This document shows positions 1 to 7,009 of a DNA stretch of 32,505 nucleotides, one piece after another. A program made the position numbers and the translations under genes. The stretch comes from Flavobacteriaceae bacterium UBA2765 (GTDB lineage Bacteria; Bacteroidota; Bacteroidia; Flavobacteriales; Flavobacteriaceae): NCBI GenBank assembly GCA_002352665.1, contig DEIV01000140.1, forward strand, positions 14,435 through 46,939, read 5' to 3'. A model generated the notes under the pieces. That model was not told where the DNA came from. It saw only the letters and a program-made list of their open reading frames with translations, and searched no databases. Position 1 is the first letter of the stretch. Every line of letters begins with the position of its first letter.

Positions 1-900
1 TTAGATGAAGCAGATGAAATGGTGGGTGCCTTAAAAGAAGGATTGGATAACATTATCAAAGAAATTCCGAAATCTAGAAGAACATTGTTGTTTACTGCAA
101 CTATGCCGGGTACCATCAAACAATTGGTTCAAAATTATATGTCCAAGCATGTAGTGCATATAGAAGCAGACATGTCAACTATAGGGCATCAGGGCATAGA
201 ACATCAATTTGTAGTGGTAGAGCCGATAGAAAAATTGGATGTATTGCTACACTTCTTAAATTCTAAACAAGGAGAACGAGGCATTATTTTTTGTAAAACC
301 AAAGCAGCCGTTAATAAATTGGCTAAGAACTTAGCCATCAATAAATTTTCTTCAGGAGCCATTCATGGTAGTTTGACACAAGGCATTAGAGATCGGATAA
401 TGGGTCAATTTAGAGAAGGCTTTATAGATATTTTAGTCGCAACAGATCTGGCTGCTCGAGGCATTGATATTAAAGAAATTTCATATGTTGTAAATTACCA
501 TTTACCAGATACCTATGACACTTATGTACATAGAAGTGGTCGTACAGCTAGAGCAGGAGCAAAGGGCTTTTCTTTAACAATTCTACAGCAAGAAGAAAAA
601 GCAGATATTGCAGATTTTGAGGCTGCATTAGGCATTGTTTTTAATGAATACAAAAAAGCCGATGCACAAAGCATAGAAGAAAATAAAGGCTTGCTATGGG
701 CTAAAAAAATATTTAAGACCAAACCCAATCGTACCATTTCTGATGACTATAAAAAACAAATCAGCACAATATTTCATCATTTAACCAAAGAGGAATTGAT
801 AGAGAAATTATTGGCAAATTATATAGCACAAACAAAGTTAAGTACTCCAAAACCAGAAGCTATTAAAAAAGATAAAAATAAGATTAGATATGGCAAATAG
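1..900 (+). CDS. DEAD-box ATP-dependent RNA helicase, 5' end cut off by the window
   Basis: This is the C-terminal part of an RNA-unwinding DEAD-box helicase of the RhlE/DeaD/CsdA type. The reading frame is open from base 1 and starts inside motif II (LDEADEM). It continues through motif III (FTATMP), motif IV (GIIFCKT), motif V (ATDLAARGIDI) and motif VI (HRSGRTARAG), so the whole second RecA-like domain is present. A basic tail follows, ending in KKDKNKIRYGK, and no separate RNA-binding domain is obvious. The start and motifs Q, I, Ia and Ib lie outside the window. The stop overlaps the next helicase gene by 11 bases, so the two are co-transcribed and probably translationally coupled. The family assignment is secure; the exact subfamily and RNA target cannot be read from this fragment. 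Confidence 0.93.
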   Translation, partial: LDEADEMVGALKEGLDNIIKEIPKSRRTLLFTATMPGTIKQLVQNYMSKHVVHIEADMSTIGHQGIEHQFVVVEPIEKLDVLLHFLNSKQGERGIIFCKTKAAVNKLAKNLAINKFSSGAIHGSLTQGIRDRIMGQFREGFIDILVATDLAARGIDIKEISYVVNYHLPDTYDTYVHRSGRTARAGAKGFSLTILQQEEKADIADFEAALGIVFNEYKKADAQSIEENKGLLWAKKIFKTKPNRTISDDYKKQISTIFHHLTKEELIEKLLANYIAQTKLSTPKPEAIKKDKNKIRYGK

Positions 901-2203
901 CATCAAAGAACAACAAGATATTCTTGAAAAATTAAAGATCTACACCCTAAACCCAATGCAAGAAGAAGCCTTGGATGTTATCACAAACAATGCGAATACC
1001 ATAATAATCTCTCCTACAGGAACTGGTAAGACCTTGGCATTTTTATTACCATTAATAGCGGCATTAGATCCGGAAAGTAAGGAAGTACAAGCATTAATTA
1101 TAGTACCTTCTAGAGAATTGGCACTGCAAATAGAGCAAGTCATTCGAAATATGGGTTCTGGTTATAAAGCCAATGCCATTTACGGAGGAAGAGCCATCTC
1201 AAAAGATAAAATAGAGCTTAAACATACACCTGCCATTTTAATAGGTACTCCCGGAAGATTGTCTGATCATTTTGAGCAAGCACGTTTTACGTCAAAAGAA
1301 ATCAAAACATTGGTGATTGATGAGTATGATATTTCATTTGAAGTTGGTGCCGATGGCGATATGAGAAATATTATCAATCATTTGCCAAACATTACAAAAC
1401 GTATTCTGACTTCTGCAACGCAAGGAACTTCAATACCTAGTTATTTTAAAATGGAGAATGCAGTCACTTTAAATTCCATAACAAAAGAATCAAGTTCAAA
1501 ATTGGTGGTGAAAACCATCCTTTCGCCTTCTAAAAACAAACACAATACGTTAGTGGCTTTACTACATCATTTGGGTAATGAACCTGGTATTGTTTTTTGT
1601 AATAGAAAAGAGCGTATTGAAGATCTAAGTCGCTTTTTAGATAAAAAGAACATAGCACATACTTGTTTTCATGCAGGGATGGAGCAAAGAGATCGAGAAC
1701 GTGCCTTGATAAAATTAAGAAACGGAAGTGTGTCTGTTCTGATTGCAAGTGACTTGGCTTCTAGAGGACTTGATATTCCAGAAATGAAATATATAATTCA
1801 TTATGAAATTCCGGATGCGTATTTAGAGTATACACATAGAAATGGCAGAACTGCCAGAGTGCATGCCAAAGGAACCGCTTATTTGATAAAAGGGAGCAAC
1901 GAGGTTTTTCCAGAGTTTATAGAAAAATCGAAAGTGGAGACCTTAACGATTACCGGAGAACGTAAACCTAATTATTGGACTACCTTATTTATTTCCGGTG
2001 GTCGTAAGGATAAAATCTCTAAAGGCGATATTGCCGGATTATTTTTCAAATAAGGTGAAATTAATAAAGATCAATTGGGGATTATTGAATTGAAGCTAGA
2101 TTGTGCTTTTGTTGCCGTTCCGGTGAGTATTGCTGATGATTTAGTGCATAAGCTAAATAATTCGCGATTGAAAAAGAAAAAAGTAAGGGTTATGCGTATT
2201 TAG
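890..2203 (+). pseudogene. DbpA-like DEAD-box RNA helicase interrupted by an in-frame TAA
   Basis: A second DEAD-box helicase. The uninterrupted part (890-2053, 387 aa) has motif I SPTGTGKT (residues 41-48), Ia PSRELALQ, Ib GTPGR, motif II as DEYD (residues 144-147) instead of DEAD, motif III SAT, and motif VI HRNGRTAR. The frame stops at TAA 2051-2053. It is then open in the same frame to TAG 2201-2203, encoding GEINKDQLGIIELKLDCAFV and ending LKKKKVRVMRI. This is the characteristic end of the DbpA-type RNA-binding (RRM-like) domain. Removing the stop restores a 437-residue helicase of normal size. One C-to-T change (CAA glutamine to TAA) would explain it. The helicase core may still be made without its RNA-binding end. 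Alternatives are a sequencing error or readthrough. Confidence 0.8.
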
Positions 2204-2484
2204 TGACATAAATTTTATTGATTGACCGTTAACATAAGCTAAAAAGCTTCGTCACCCTCAACTTATTCAGGGTTGCATTCAACAAAAAGCTGAATGTCAA
2301 ATAGAAATGAAAGCTGTAATCGAAGATGCATGAATTCATTAAAAAAATAGAAATTAATGAGCAAACTAGTGCAACATGACGTTAAGCTATATTATTAATT
2401 ACAGATATATAAATCATTTTTTAAAAGGAATTTTTATAAGGAAATGCGATAATTTTCTAAAAGATTATAAATCTATTTATACGT
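2204..2484. other. Gene-free spacer with short inverted repeats
   Basis: No convincing reading frame is present on either strand. The stretch holds AGCTAAAAAGCT at about 2237 and a CACCCTCAACTTATTCAGGGTTG hairpin-type sequence at about 2252-2274 (broken here as CACCCT and AGGGTTG arms), resembling dispersed palindromic elements of flavobacterial genomes. The promoter of the VF530 gene should lie in its last part, but I see no clear -33/-7 pair. Confidence 0.4.
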
Positions 2485-2709
2485 ATGAGTACTGAACAAC
2501 CAGATAATCCATTACATGGAATAAAACTAGCTGAAATTTTAGAGGAGTTGGTCAATTTTTACGGCTGGAAAGGCTTAGATGAGCGTATTAGAATTAATTG
2601 TTTTCATTCAAATCCTTCTATACAATCAAGTCTCAAGTTTTTACGTAAAACCCAATGGGCCAGAGATAAAGTAGAACAGTTGTATTTGGATACTAAAAAA
2701 GTTGATTGA
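2485..2709 (+). CDS. VF530 family DNA-binding protein
   Basis: A 74-aa protein matching the small VF530 (DUF2132) family along its whole length. Recognisable blocks are NPLHGIKLAEILEELVNFYGW, with the pattern LHGI..E.ILEELV..YGW at residues 8-28; then INCFHSNPSIQSSLKFLRKT (residues 38-57), and WARDKVEQLYL. Family members are single-domain, mostly helical proteins annotated as DNA-binding on structural grounds. Their cellular role is not established. It stands alone on the plus strand between the helicases and the accessory island, so it marks the last ordinary gene before the island. The ATG at 2485 fits the usual family length. Confidence 0.88.
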   Translation: MSTEQPDNPLHGIKLAEILEELVNFYGWKGLDERIRINCFHSNPSIQSSLKFLRKTQWARDKVEQLYLDTKKVD

Positions 2710-2713
2710 AGTA

Positions 2714-2928
2714 TTTTATATTTGTCCTATAATCTGTCCAAGGGGGACAAGTTGTACCGCGTTATGCCTGTCCGCCGAATCCGCCTAAAGGATTACTTTG
2801 CTTTGGTCAAAGCGAGATATATCACTTATTCTTTTCTTAAAAAGTTTAGTTAAAATGATTGTTTTACCAATGATAATGGAACACTCTTTTGCGGAAGGGC
2901 AGAGGAGAGGGCAAATGTGTGTGGAATG
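2714..2928. repeat. Composite non-coding repeat, copy 1 (left border of the AbiL-type module)
   Basis: This stretch shares four ordered blocks with the region 6669-6996. They are TGTCCTATAAT (2723-2733; TGTCCCATAAT in the other copy), GTTGTACCGCGTTATGCC (2751-2768) flanked by GGGGGACA and TGTCCGCC arms that can pair, GGATTACTTTGCTTTGGT (2790-2807), and AATGTGTGTGGAATG (2914-2928). It covers the left side of the ATPase/RloB module. Apart from this repeat, 2710-3051 holds no gene I can support. Function is unknown; it could be a dispersed palindromic element or a seam left by recombination. Confidence 0.7.
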
Positions 2929-3051
2929 GCAAAATATTTTTATTAAAGTTAAGTTAAGTTAAATATTTGTGAAAAAAGTACAAATAATACGCTTAAGAAG
3001 TAATTTTTTTAAATAAAATACGTTACTTTCGTATATATAAAACTAAATCAC

Positions 3052-4329
3052 ATGTTAATCGAATTCAGCGTAGGGAATTTCAAATCTATTAAGGATATTG
3101 AAACTTTAAGTCTGCATGCTTCTAATCTTCAATCAAAATATCCCCATTTGGAGGTGAATAACTTGTTTAAAGAAAATAATGGATTAAAGTTATTGAAATC
3201 AAAAGCAATTTATGGAGCAAATGCAAGTGGTAAATCGAATATTTATAAAGCATTGGAATCTTTTAAGGGAATTGTAATGAATAGTGTCGGAAATGAGAAA
3301 ATCTTATTAAAGAATATTAGTCCATTCAAACTTTGCGATGCAACTCAAAAACAACCAACTTATTTTCAAGTACAATTCATAATTGATGAAACTGTATATA
3401 GATATGGATTTGTTGCTGATAATGAAATTATTCATTCAGAATGGTTGTTTAAAAAAGTAGAAAGAGAAACAATGCTTTTTACAAGAGAACGTGATGATTT
3501 AGATATTAATAAATCTCAATTCAATGAAGGAGAAATTTTAAAAGATATTTTTAAAAAATCAAATAAAGATTCTGCTTTCGATTCATATTTGATTTTAACT
3601 TTTATTGCTAAAGTCTTAAAAGGAAATATCTCTAATGAATTATTTAAATTTATTATTAATAAGATTGTTCTGGTTTCAGGACTTGACAGCGATTTGAATA
3701 AAAAGTTTGCTGAGAATTTCATAGAAGATGTTAAACAGAAAAAAATTCTGGTTGACTTAGTGAAAGCCGCAGATATGGGAATTGACGACATTGGCTATAT
3801 CGTATTAAATGATAATGAAGAAAATAAAAAGGTAGAGGGTAAAAATTATGATGAAGAAAAATTGGTTTATGCTGTTAAGAAACAATACAATGACAAAAAT
3901 GAAGAAAATGGAATGACGTATATGGGGTTAGATTTTGAAGAATCAAAAGGAACTCAAAAAATGTTTGAGTTAGCACCATATATAATTAATTGCCTTAATA
4001 AAGGAGGTGTTTTATTTATTGATGAGTTTGACTCAAGGTTTCATTCTCTATTAACAAAAAAAATTGTAGAACTTTTTAATTCTAAATCTAATACCAGAGG
4101 TCAATTAATTTTTATAACTCATGACACGAATCTACTGTCTTCAAAGCTTTTAAGAAGAGATCAAATTTCTTTTGCAAGTAGAGATAAACTTGGAATTAGT
4201 CACTTTTACTCACTAGCTGAATTTAAAGGTGTTAGGAGCTCGTCATCATATGAAAATGATTATATTCATGGGAAGTATGGAGCCATTCCTGCTTTAAATG
4301 ATTTTGAAGAATTTTTTATAGAAGATTAA
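3052..4329 (+). CDS. AAA15-family ATPase of an AbiL/RloAB-type defence pair
   Basis: A 425-aa ATPase related to AbiLi/RloA and other OLD-like/SMC-like AAA15 ATPases. The N-terminus reads MLIEFSVGNFKSIKD, the usual opening of this family. Walker A is GANASGKS (residues 55-62), a signature-like ESKGTQKMFEL follows at 297-307, Walker B is VLFIDEFD (320-327), and the switch histidine is in THD (356-358). An insertion between the two ATPase lobes (about 130-290) is typical. The stop at 4327-4329 is ten bases before the first possible RloB codon, so the two form one operon. In known abortive-infection systems of this type both genes are needed to stop phage growth. The trigger and target here are unknown. 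The defence role is inferred from the pair, not from the ATPase alone. Confidence 0.87.
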   Translation: MLIEFSVGNFKSIKDIETLSLHASNLQSKYPHLEVNNLFKENNGLKLLKSKAIYGANASGKSNIYKALESFKGIVMNSVGNEKILLKNISPFKLCDATQKQPTYFQVQFIIDETVYRYGFVADNEIIHSEWLFKKVERETMLFTRERDDLDINKSQFNEGEILKDIFKKSNKDSAFDSYLILTFIAKVLKGNISNELFKFIINKIVLVSGLDSDLNKKFAENFIEDVKQKKILVDLVKAADMGIDDIGYIVLNDNEENKKVEGKNYDEEKLVYAVKKQYNDKNEENGMTYMGLDFEESKGTQKMFELAPYIINCLNKGGVLFIDEFDSRFHSLLTKKIVELFNSKSNTRGQLIFITHDTNLLSSKLLRRDQISFASRDKLGISHFYSLAEFKGVRSSSSYENDYIHGKYGAIPALNDFEEFFIED

Positions 4330-4339
4330 CAGATAGAAT

Positions 4340-5023
4340 ATAGGAAAGAGAACAAAGGCTGTTAAAATAACTGATATAAAAAGTGAAAAACCTTGGTTAA
4401 AAAAAGTAGGATTATCTCCTTACAAAGAAGAAACTAAAAAGCCAAACAAAACGTTTCTTATAGTCTGTGAAGGTCAAACAGAGGCATTGTATTTTAAATC
4501 TTTTCCGACAATATCAGCCGAAGTAAAAACCTATGATATGGGATGCTCAAATGTGACTCTTGTAGATTGCACAATTGCGTTGGCAGAAGATAGCAATTAT
4601 GATGAAGTATGGTGTGTTTTTGATATGGACTTTAAAGGAGATGTTAATGGTCAATTTGAGGATTTTAATTCAGCTATACAGAAATGTGTAAATGCAGGAA
4701 TTAAATGTGCTTATTCTAATGATGTATTTGAATTGTGGATTTACCTGCATTTTCAATTTACAGATCAACGAAACCATCGTGTTTTTTATTACCAACAGTT
4801 AGGTGAGATATTTAACATCAATTATGAACGAGATGGAAAGAAAAGAAAGTTTGTGCTAAAATTATATGATTATCTGAATAAACATCAAAATTCGAATCAG
4901 TTAACTGCAATAGAAAGATCCAAAAAATTAGAAAGTCTACATGAAGGATTTGCTCCACATCTTCAAAACCCAATTACGTTTGTTCATTTATTGGTTGAAG
5001 AGCTTAATGAATATCTATCGTAA
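4340..5023 (+). CDS. RloB-like (AbiLii-type) protein with no canonical start codon
   Basis: The frame is open from 4337 (after TAG 4334-4336) to TAA 5021-5023. Read from the ATA at 4340 it gives 227 aa, the usual RloB size. The N-terminal part is GKRTKAVKITDIKSEKPWLK, then TFLIVCEGQTEALYF (residues 38-52). The VCEG motif with its acidic residue is the Toprim-like core of RloB, and FDMD lies about 50 residues later. No ATG, GTG or TTG exists in frame before TTG 4487, and starting there would remove VCEG. The natural start is therefore either the rare ATA at 4340, giving (M)GKRTKAV, or an ATG that mutated to ATA. It is the partner of the upstream ATPase. I list it as a CDS, but it may be poorly translated or inactive. 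Confidence 0.72.
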   Translation: MGKRTKAVKITDIKSEKPWLKKVGLSPYKEETKKPNKTFLIVCEGQTEALYFKSFPTISAEVKTYDMGCSNVTLVDCTIALAEDSNYDEVWCVFDMDFKGDVNGQFEDFNSAIQKCVNAGIKCAYSNDVFELWIYLHFQFTDQRNHRVFYYQQLGEIFNINYERDGKKRKFVLKLYDYLNKHQNSNQLTAIERSKKLESLHEGFAPHLQNPITFVHLLVEELNEYLS

Positions 5024-5119
5024 AACGACCTCATATTTTATTGGCTAAAATAACAGGTGAGTAAAGTTACTATATTTTACAGATTAGATATAAAGTTTCT
5101 TAAAACATAAAAATGTATC

Positions 5120-5643
5120 TTGCTATCTATTAATAACCTCAATGAAAATGTATTAAAATTTATGAAAACAGAGCTTAAGAAAGCTCAAATTGAAGTTTTT
5201 CAAAATGAAAGTGGCCTGCCTTCGCAAAGCTACGGACAGGCTAGGAGTAGGGAAGGCGTTGATTTTATTATTAAGACCAATACTGCAAATATTCATGAAG
5301 TGTATTTACAACCCATTAATTTGGATATAGAAAGAAAAGTTAAGATTCCAAAACTAACATTAGGAGAGCCAAAAGACAATCTTTGGGTAGCATTAGTGCT
5401 TATTATTGGTAATAAAGCCATAAATTTCTATTTAATTATTCATTGTTTCTTATTGTTTTTAAGGGAATTCATGAATGCTTCGCATTTCCTTCTAAAATAG
5501 TAAGAACACCAGATGATTTTGTGTTTATTGAGAACGAAGTGAGTAGTTTTCCACATTTATCAAATTGGGAAATCAAGGTATTTACCAAGGCTATTCCTGA
5601 ATTAAGTAAATTTGGTTTAGATAATATGATTGACAAGCTATAA
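5120..5643 (+). pseudogene. Unknown gene disrupted by a small insertion and frameshift
   Basis: Two overlapping frames make one protein. The first (5120-5437; TTG 5120 or ATG 5162) includes VDFIIKTNTANIHEVYLQP, KVKIPKLTLGEPKDNLWVAL and ends its sensible part at VLIIGNKAINFYLI. The second resumes in another frame at 5488 with PSKIVRTPDDFVFIENEVSS and ends LSNWEIKVFTKAIPELSKFG. The joint YLI/PSK is natural if the 50 bases at 5438-5487 are removed. Those bases contain GAATTCATGAATGCTTCGC, a hairpin-like repeat. A second palindromic piece, CCTGCCTTCGCAAAGCTACG to 5246, sits in frame near residue 33. The DFII...E.Y.Q pattern is faintly like PDDEXK nucleases, but that is only a guess. The function is unknown and the product is probably not made whole. 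Confidence 0.6.
5216..5250. repeat. Short palindromic element inserted in frame
   Basis: The segment CCTGCCTTCGCAAAGC followed by TACGGACAGGC has CCTG/CAGG ends and a mixed stem. It belongs to the type of small dispersed palindrome seen in many flavobacterial genomes. It translates to an odd LPSQSYGQA stretch inside the broken gene, which is out of character with the protein on either side. Confidence 0.45.
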
Positions 5644-5647
5644 TATT

Positions 5648-6154
5648 ATGTTAAATAAGGTTCTCAAACGAAATATACTAACAGCTTATTTAATTAGTGT
5701 ACCTCTTGGTTTATTTACGATTTTATTTGTTTACGCCATGCCAGTTATAATTACTGATGAAGGTTTGCCAACAATACTTATGGTTGCAACTTATGGATGG
5801 GCAAGTTTAGGTCTTTTTCTATCATTTTTAGCATCTTTATGGTATGGTAGTAAAAAGGCTCATGGAAGATTACTTAAAGGTAAAAATTTGCTTTCAGCTT
5901 CATTTAAATTCTCATTGACAATTAATACTCTAATTTGGTTGACTTTCATAATTGTTGTAATAATTAATAAACTCTATATGAATTATGAGCTTTCATTTAT
6001 AAGAGATAATCCTGATAGTGGTCTTTTTAACCTTATTTATGTAATAGTATTACCTCTGATAGCTTTTATAACATCAGTAATTGGTACAACATTTACTATT
6101 GGTCTATTGATTAGCTATATTTTTGATAAGAATATTAAAAAAATAAAGTTTTAG
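5648..6154 (+). CDS. Small four-helix membrane protein, unknown function
   Basis: From ATG 5648 this encodes 168 aa. Four hydrophobic segments are visible at about residues 12-33, 45-65, 88-109 and 130-156. The loops carry several lysines (SKKAHGRLLKGKN) and the tail is basic (DKNIKKIKF). I chose ATG 5648 because the frame upstream only offers a TTG at 5630 overlapping the previous gene's stop. It starts five bases after that gene ends and may have been co-transcribed with it. I recognise no family. Membrane proteins of this size occur in defence islands as effectors or immunity proteins, but nothing in the sequence shows that here. Confidence 0.65.
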   Translation: MLNKVLKRNILTAYLISVPLGLFTILFVYAMPVIITDEGLPTILMVATYGWASLGLFLSFLASLWYGSKKAHGRLLKGKNLLSASFKFSLTINTLIWLTFIIVVIINKLYMNYELSFIRDNPDSGLFNLIYVIVLPLIAFITSVIGTTFTIGLLISYIFDKNIKKIKF

Positions 6155-6217
6155 AAAGGGGTTAAACACCCTTAAAAACTCAGGTAAAACCTCCATAAAA
6201 TAAGGGAAAAATACGGG

Positions 6218-6248
6218 TTGACTTCTCATAATTATCGATTTATCTTTG
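6218..6248 (+). promoter_or_regulatory. Bacteroidota-type promoter
   Basis: TTG at 6218-6220 and TATCTTTG at 6241-6248 are 20 bases apart and match the -33 TTG / -7 TAnnTTTG pattern of Bacteroidota. Transcription would begin near 6253. This argues for ATG 6276 as the start of the next gene rather than an in-frame TTG at 6246. Confidence 0.55.
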
Positions 6249-6275
6249 AGTATTATTAACTTAAAAAAAACTATT

Positions 6276-6470
6276 ATGAAAAAAGGAAGTCAAACTGATT
6301 CATTCGCTAATGAAGCTATTAGTTATGAAAAACAATCGGCAATTTTAGAATTGCTGAGACAAAGACCTGTACTTTACGAAGTTTGTAAATGGGAAATTGA
6401 TCCAATTACCAAAAAACCTCGAAGAATATGCTGGATTGAGGAACCAGTGAATGCTCTTGTATTGAGCTAA
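6276..6470 (+). CDS. Hypothetical 64-aa protein
   Basis: A short charged protein beginning MKKGSQTDSFANEAISYEKQ, with a helical middle (SAILELLRQRPVLYEVCKW) and a C-terminal part containing ITKKPRRICWIEEP. It has its own promoter upstream and a hairpin plus T-run directly downstream, so it is a complete single-gene unit. That is the best evidence that it is real. I recognise no family. It has no signal peptide or membrane segment. Confidence 0.55.
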   Translation: MKKGSQTDSFANEAISYEKQSAILELLRQRPVLYEVCKWEIDPITKKPRRICWIEEPVNALVLS

Positions 6471-6484
6471 ATTAAAATTTGGTA

Positions 6485-6528
6485 TTTTTATAAAACAGGA
6501 TGGTCTCATAGACCATTTTGTTTTTATA
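6485..6528 (+). terminator. Rho-independent terminator
   Basis: Seven-base arms ATGGTCT (6500-6506) and AGACCAT (6510-6516) with a CAT loop are followed by TTTGTTTTT. The outer TTTTTATAAAACA and TGTTTTTATAAA segments extend the pairing. It ends the 64-aa gene. Confidence 0.7.
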
Positions 6529-6560
6529 AAGGTTTCATAAACTAGATTAATCCTGTGGAT

Positions 6561-6996
6561 TAATTTAGTTTTGAGAAAGTTGATGCGGCTGCAAAGTTAT
6601 AATCACGCCTGCGGCGTACTATAACACAATTATGTTAAATAGAGTTTAAATGGCTCTATACGAAAATCACTATAAATGTCCCATAATCCTCCAAAGGCGG
6701 ACAAGTTGTACTGCGTTATGCCTGTCCGCCTTTGGAGGATTACTTTGCTTTGGTTAAATGCAGGGCAGAGCGTTAAGAGGACATCATTAAAAAGGTAATG
6801 ATTTACCTTTTTAATGATGGGCCAGTCGATGTCGCCGGAAGTAGACTAATTTAGTCCCCAGTACTCGGGAAGCCAGATGGCGCTTTGGCATACTACATTT
6901 CTATTAAAAATTTTCTTCTCAAAAGTTTTTTCTGCAATGTTAATGTAACACTTTATATGCAACGACGTAGGAGGGAAGCGTAATGTGTGTGGAATG
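6561..6996. repeat. Composite non-coding repeat, copy 2 (seam between the two modules)
   Basis: This copy contains all the blocks seen separately in copies 1 and 3, in one order: TTTTGAGAAAGTTGATG (6570-6586); GTTATAATCACGCC and GGCGTACTATAACACAATT (6596-6635, an imperfect hairpin); ATGTCCCATAAT (6677-6688); a perfect 16-base inverted repeat CCTCCAAAGGCGGACA / TGTCCGCCTTTGGAGG around a 19-base loop with GTTGTACTGCGTTATGCC; GGATTACTTTGCTTTGGT; and AATGTGTGTGGAATG (6982-6996). The first half matches copy 3 at 12367-12556 and the second half matches copy 1 at 2723-2928. It therefore sits where the two accessory modules meet. No gene is visible in 6471-7009. Confidence 0.75.
6782..6819. other. 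Perfect 17-base-pair hairpin
   Basis: Arms 6782-6798 (CATCATTAAAAAGGTAA) and 6803-6819 pair without mismatch around a TGAT loop. It has no T-run directly after either arm, so it is not a classical terminator. It lies 190 bases beyond the Fic stop and inside the seam repeat. Confidence 0.6.
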
Positions 6997-7009
6997 TTAT
7001 GCGAATTGT

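Noticed and set aside
890..2053. The second helicase as an intact short gene ending at 2053
   Set aside because: The same frame continues beyond the stop with an unmistakable DbpA-type C-terminal domain, so the short form is a truncation.
4487..5023. RloB starting at TTG 4487
   Set aside because: This would delete the VCEG motif and 49 residues that match the family.
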